64,000 nt of DNA, taken from contig CM055605.1 of NCBI GenBank assembly GCA_029379385.1, positions 15,597,001 through 15,661,000 on the forward strand. The letters run 5' to 3'. A model generated the notes under the pieces. That model was not told the origin of the DNA, made no database searches, and saw nothing but the letters and a program-made list of their open reading frames with translations. Source of the DNA: Quillaja saponaria. Taxonomy: Eukaryota > Streptophyta > Magnoliopsida > Fabales > Quillajaceae. A program made the translations under genes and the position numbers. Shown piece after piece: positions 58,635 through 64,000 of the stretch. How positions within the stretch are numbered: position 1 is the stretch's first letter; the number at the start of each line of letters is the position of its first letter.

Positions 58635-61600
58635 TATTATAACCGTCCTAAATCGATTATGTAAAAATCGAGTTTGAGACATAATGTGTAAATTAGAATT
58701 ATAAAATAAATAAATTAAATGAATAACTATACAATTAAACATGTTATAAGCTGATATTAAAACTTGAAATTTGAACAATTTAGTATAAGTTTTGATTATA
58801 AAAATAAGAGCAAGTATAGATAAAATAAACATTATACACATATATAAAAAATTTAAACTTACTTGATTTTGATCTTGACTTTTTCATGTAATTTTATTGA
58901 TAAATGAAATTAATGTATAAATACAATAAAGTAGTATATATATAAACTAAGAATAATTGTGAGCCATACATTTCCTTTTTCATACTTTGACTTTACTTTT
59001 TTTTGTATTTTATTTTATACCCATTACAATTTTTTTTTCAAATTTTATTCCTTCACCTTTTTGGATCAATTTTTTTTCTACCTTTTCTTCTCTTTGTTAG
59101 TTCCACCGCCTTTGAGATCTTTTTGTCCCCTGCTTCCCGAAAATTCAAGAAGGTCCTGTTTCTTTGTTTCCTATCTTGGCCGAGGAGAACTTTTTGTAGT
59201 CAACCCTCCCTAGTCCAGCTACAGAGAGTTCGAGTTGGGACAACAGTAGCTGTCTTTTTCTGACCGAGCCCTACTCTTTCTTTCCTCTGTTTTGGGGGTG
59301 GTAATGAAATCCTTACGGGACTATCCTCCTTGCAGATGCCTTTTTGCTTTGCTGGTCATTTCTTCCTCCTTCAATTTCAGTCCTTATGCTAGTTGTAAAC
59401 AGTCCAAATTCAATTCCAAGGGAGTCACGTAATGAACAACTTTCTAAGTTCCTAGTAACTTTCAATTCCTCTCTCTTTATATTTGTGAATTTATTTTCAG
59501 TTTCTTCTGAATACTTATATGAAATGCACAAAGTCTATTATGATTTTCTACCTTTCATTATGTCTTGGTTGTGTGGTTCTGTATGTCAAAATAATATTAT
59601 TCAAAACATTGAGAATATTTGTAGCTCTATAAGATTAAAACACCATTGGCTTATATTAAGGATCTGCTTTAAGTCCTTTGTTTTTTTAGTTGACGTGCAT
59701 GTATGTCCAAACCAATATGAGTTCCCTAGGTGCATAGCTCTACGAGTAATATAATTGATGGCTCTAATGACTCTAATAAAGTTAAGACTTAAACTAAATT
59801 GGAAATTTAAATATAGCGATATACAATGAATAGAACTTAATAAATAGAACTTAATAAAATTGAAATCTTGAGAGTTAGGTATTAATTGAAATTGAAGATA
59901 ATGTTTGGAACTTGATGTTGGGAAATATATATATAAACATACAACAATAGAAGGAATTTATGCACCTAAGATGCTTGTAAAAATGCCTAAATGAAACTAG
60001 TGGTAATAAAATGAGTAAAACTAGGTAAACTTAATTCTTGGTCACGAGGATTTAATAAAACTGGGTGAGTATGAACAAAGAATGGTTAGTTGGGGGGTGA
60101 AGTGTTGTAATTGGGAGTTAAGTGAGCTATGTAGGGATGCAGGGCAGATTTCGTGAGTAACTGAAATTCAGTATTTCAAGTATCTTCGGGGAAGAATTAA
60201 ATTAAGAATTCAAAAGATAAAATATAGCTTATAGTCTTGAAATGTTGTTTGAAAAATTTCGTAGCTTGGTTCCTAGTATGTTGTTAGTTAGAACTATTAG
60301 ACTTCGGCTAGGTCATGCAGGATTTTTAGTGCCCCATTTTTGGTTCATGTAAGAAATTGAGTGGGTTCAATACTGATTTTAGGAAAATATTCTAAATAAT
60401 AAGGAATTATATACTTGTCTATTAATAAACTCAACAAACGAAATTAGATTTTGTTTGTCCTAGAGAAAGTTATGTTCAATTAACTAAGGTAAGGTCAAAG
60501 TTGTCAAAATCCTACGTCTTGTAGAATTTGATTCAATTTCAAAGAATAAACTGTATTGATACAGAAATCTAAAATTAAAAAAGATAAACCATTATATAGC
60601 TACATGTGTCTAGTATTTTATAAATTTTACGAAACTGGATTCGGAATTTCCTAGGGAAAGATATGACTGTTAAAGTGGACACTAGTCAAAACCCCAAGTT
60701 TGGATAGTTTCAACCTCTCTAACTCACTAAGTGCTTTCTATCTTTTCTAATGGTTTCATCTATCTTATGCATTGTCAAGACATTTAAAATGTCTCTTCAT
60801 TATTAACCCTATCACAGAAAGTCTAATTTATATTAATTGACATGTAATAACTTAATAGAAAACTTTCATAAAGAAACCTACAGAAGTTGAGATATAAGCT
60901 TAGTAATTAAAAAGGTTATAACAATAACATTTAGAAACTAAGTATTATTTGGAAACATGAATTTCAGTTCCGAATCCTAACATGGACCTGATGGGATATG
61001 TGAATGTAAGTGGAAGGCACGAATGGAGTCAATTGAAGGTGAGTGGTAATTGCTGCCTTTAGGGGCTAGATTAGTATGTGTAATTATATGTTTATTTGAA
61101 TATACGTAATATGTAGAAAATAAGCAAGTAGAGTATTTCAGTAATTATTTAAATTATATTTTTTTGAAATGGGTTGCTTTGTTTAACATTAGTTGTGGTT
61201 GATAAGGGCCAACAAAGTGAGATTTTTATGAAAAGTGATTTTTATCTCCGAAATTAAAAAAAATTCAGGCGCACCTAGGATGTTCTGATTTAAAATCATA
61301 AGAAAGTTCTGATTCTGATAAATATTTTTTTAAATTAAGTGCTCAACCCCGATAAGATGGATTGTGTACAGAGATCAATTTGTTGTGCAGGGCGCGTAAA
61401 TGCCAAGTAGGGTGATAATGTTACGAGGGGCTAAGTCACTCATTGGCCTTTTGGTTGCTTTGTTTGATATTATTGCTCTGATTAATTTTTGATCATGTGT
61501 TTCATGTAAATTATGAATTTATGACGATTATAATATACACGTGTGATGTGAATTAAGGCATGATCAATGTTACATGAGGATATTATATATATGTTATATG

Positions 61601-61697
61601 TTTGTGTTGAGTGATGCTAGTACTTTTTAGGTACGATTTTTCACTCATGGAGTCCGTAGGACTCACCCCTCTCTTGGGACTTTTTTTAGTAACAGGG
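58635..61697 (+). mobile_element. Nested family L copy, 3' truncated (second unit)
   Basis: It has the same left junction as 30,972 (GCTGC then TATTATAACCG), so it is the same insertion copied by the duplication. It carries the best hairpin box, GAGTCC GTA GGACTC at 61,650-61,664. It ends at AACAGGG 61,697, where it joins the host L at an AACTGGG-like word; about 430 bp of L end and 170 bp of host L are missing. The long TA runs of the first copy are shortened. Confidence 0.65.
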
Positions 61698-62095
61698 TAA
61701 CTACACCTTTTATTGTCTTAGCTGAGCTGAGGAAGAAGAATACATTAGACATTGAAATGATAAAAGGCCACATAAGAGCTATACAAGGGAGAGCAAAAAG
61801 GAAAAGTGTGGTAGCAGTACTTAAAGAGCACGGCACTAAAGCAAGGAAAAGGAAAACTACGCTCAGTTTCTTGAAGAATTTGGCTGTAGTCCTTGCTGTC
61901 CAACTAATTCCCATGGCAACTAGGCTTAACGGAAGGCTAGGCCAATAAAAATCATACCAACAAGAAGGGGGGAGAATAGTGTTCATAGCTGAATTTTAAG
62001 AAGACACCGACATACTCTAGAACCAACTAAAATAGAGGAGGAACAAGTGTGGCGGTGGAAAGATAGAGGGAAGAAGGTACACGGCCCCAAAGAAA
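61698..62095 (-). mobile_element. LTR-like family L, right of nested L (second unit)
   Basis: It resumes at the equivalent of 24,315 / 34,690 and ends at CACGGCCCC near 62,085. Confidence 0.7.
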
Positions 62096-64000
62096 AAAAA
62101 ATACTTAGGAATAAAATATTATATCATAGTACACATGTGCTAATTCTAACTCTAATTTATCTAAAATTATAAATATATATATATATATATATACACTCAA
62201 TTATTGTTTAGAAAGACACTTTCTTTTATTATCAAATATACTCTGCCTCTTTTATTTTTTTAGGTATAACTAGTAAGCTAATACAAACTATTATGTACTA
62301 AGGTGCATTTTTCAAAATGTTAATACAATTTAATTATAGTTTTGTTGCTTCACCGATAATTAACTTGTTTTGGTTATCCTTTTCATAAGTAACTTTATTT
62401 ACAAATTGTGAGATATGTAAGATTAAATCAATTTGTGCATTAAAAAAAAAAGAAAAGAATGAAATACCACTTTATTTATTTCTTCATTTTGTTCTTTAGA
62501 TTTTATAAAAATAAAATAAAATAATACTAACCATTAGAGGTAAGCTAGCCATAAAAAATTACCAAATAGGAAGAAGAAGAATATTATATAGTGCATGTGC
62601 ATAACACTAACATGTACACACGTTATTTACATAGATGAAAAAATTATTTCTCTTTTTTTTTTTTCAAGCTGTATAGAAATTAGTATAACAATTTTATTTT
62701 TATTTTTGGTACAAAAGGGAATAACATTAAGTAAGAAACAATACAAATTCTTGGGAAACTGACTCCCATTCAATTACCCATAAACATATTAGCACTATAA
62801 CTAAGAACAATAAAGAATAACTTAAGGTTTTTGGATGGCATTTCCCATTTTTACTAGTCCATCATCAATTCAGCTTAACTATTAGACTCTTTGAAGCAAT
62901 GCTTAATGCTAAAAGGAGTCCATCAAGTTATTGCAGTCATATATCAAGTTGTTCTTTGTTTAACAAAACCATTGAACCAAAGAACAACTCCAATCTGGAG
63001 AAGGAAACTTCAATTGTTTTTTGTTTAATGGCTCATATAGCCATAGCCCTTAGGTCTACAATTGCTTCTTCAATTATATGCTTGTAACCCTAATTGAATA
63101 TGAAAAAGGATACTTATCGAATGAGGTGATTCAAGCCCTAAACAATGGGTAAAAAAAAAAATATTAATCATATAAAAATGGACAGTCTCTCTCCTAAATA
63201 AAAAGAAATTAGAAAGAGAAGTATTTCTCCAAAAGAAATGGAAACAAATGCATAACAGAAGGAAAGTTTGCCTCCTTAATTAAAGCAAATAGAAATCAAG
63301 TATTTGTCAAAACAAAAGAAAACTTATAATGTATAAAAGAAAAGGAAAGTCATATGCCCATTACAACAATTAGGAAATTAACTAAATATTAATTACCCAA
63401 ATTGGATGCTAAAAGGAAAGTAACTAATGTATTTCATCATTCAAGTTCAACGGTTCATATTGCATCTAGACCATATGCCTTAGCCTATATATAACCCACA
63501 AACACACATAATATAGACATGAATACTTAGGTTAACTCTTATTTGAGTGTTTTTTGATTTGGTTTTAAGCCAAATTCGGGGCTCTCTGCTCACCAACTGT
63601 AGAAGAAGGTGATGGTAGAACTCTACTACTAGTTCATGAAAAACTATGATGGGGTTACCTTCATCTCTTTGGTATTGGTTTGAAAGGAGCTCCGATTGTG
63701 GCTCTGAGGCCATGAATATCTCTTACTCTTTTTTTGTTTTGGATTATTGAAGAACTCTCTCAGGTATATATAACTCTCTCACTTTCTCTTTAGTTTCTAT
63801 TTAGATTGAGTACCCTGGTACATACAAATTGTGTTAGACACATTATTAATTAATTTCGTACATTGGCGGATAAGAAAATTATTAATTTCTTGTGTTAATA
63901 TTAACACATATGTACTCTTTTCATTTGAGGATCAATGAATTTTTTTAAAAAAATATTTTAAATTTTTATTTTTTTAGTAAAAGCTAGAGATCAGACCCAG
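62096..64000. repeat. Family D, copy 4 (internal deletion, cut by window end)
   Basis: At about 62,200 the sequence jumps from the equivalent of 53,070 to that of 55,545 across a shared TGTTTA, losing about 2.5 kb. It then matches 55,545-57,308, including the TATA-like GCCTATATATAACCC at 63,483 and the small minus-strand frame 63,480-63,713. Confidence 0.65.
63480..63713 (-). other. Small conserved frame in family D, longest copy (77 codons)
   Basis: It starts MASEPQSELLSNQYQRDEGN, then VFHELVVEFYHHLLLQLVSR, followed by a basic stretch. The copy at 27,586 is stopped after VSREP and the copy near 57,032 diverges after LLLELV. Not recognised. It overlaps, on the opposite strand, the region downstream of the conserved TATA-like box, so it may be only a shadow of a transcribed noncoding region. 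Confidence 0.25.

Noticed and set aside
1..64000. Search for tRNA or rRNA genes, CRISPR arrays, organelle DNA insertions and telomere or satellite arrays
   Set aside because: None seen by eye on either strand. The only regular arrays are the 8-bp units, TA runs and (GTTGA)n at the LINE tail.
1..64000. A coordinated multi-gene system such as a biosynthetic cluster or defence locus
   Set aside because: There are no adjacent intact host genes. Apart from the left-edge exon, every recognisable coding piece belongs to mobile elements or captured fragments.

Overview
The window is AT-rich plant nuclear DNA, most likely from a eudicot, and I cannot name the species. The plant assignment rests on a plant-type RTE-clade LINE, a CACTA transposon end, a Mutator-like element, a tRNA-derived SINE and very long LTR-like repeats. 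Almost all of it is nested, duplicated mobile DNA. The only likely host gene is one first exon with its promoter at the left edge, reading off the window on the minus strand.

Layout. Family names A, B, D and L are mine.
- 1-2.2 kb: promoter and first exon of an unidentified gene (minus strand). An inverted copy of the same promoter plus exon lies at 1.6-2.15 kb, and a decayed third copy at 9.03-9.17 kb.
- 0.7-12.4 kb: nested copies of family L, a long LTR-like sequence with TG/CA-type ends, plus unclassified family A and an 8-bp tandem repeat.
- 12.8-20.3 kb: a block with a SINE, LTR-like family B, and two partial copies of a CACTA interior.
- 20.3-36.9 kb: family A, minus-strand L, family D, then L again with a 3.6-kb plus-strand L copy (apparent solo LTR) nested inside it, then more D.
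- 36.94-64 kb: the same order again (SINE, B, CACTA, L, A, then SINE, B, CACTA, A, D, L with nested L, D). The window therefore looks like a duplication of about 24-27 kb, with internal rearrangement.

The second unit carries two younger insertions that the first lacks. One is a 3.2-kb RTE LINE at 41,841-45,031, inside the CACTA element, with an 11-bp target duplication. The other is an 891-bp non-autonomous MULE at 45,535-46,425 with a 9-bp target duplication. The matching empty sites are present at 19,398-19,408 and 19,612-19,620, so both insertions can be ordered after the duplication.

The LINE coding region is broken by two frameshifts and two in-frame stops, but its reverse transcriptase core is still readable. 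The CACTA and MULE interiors hold exon-like pieces with splice-like borders, which suggests captured host gene fragments. I see no complete protein-coding host gene, no rRNA or tRNA gene, and no CRISPR array. All similarity statements come from reading the sequence by eye; no alignment or database search was run.
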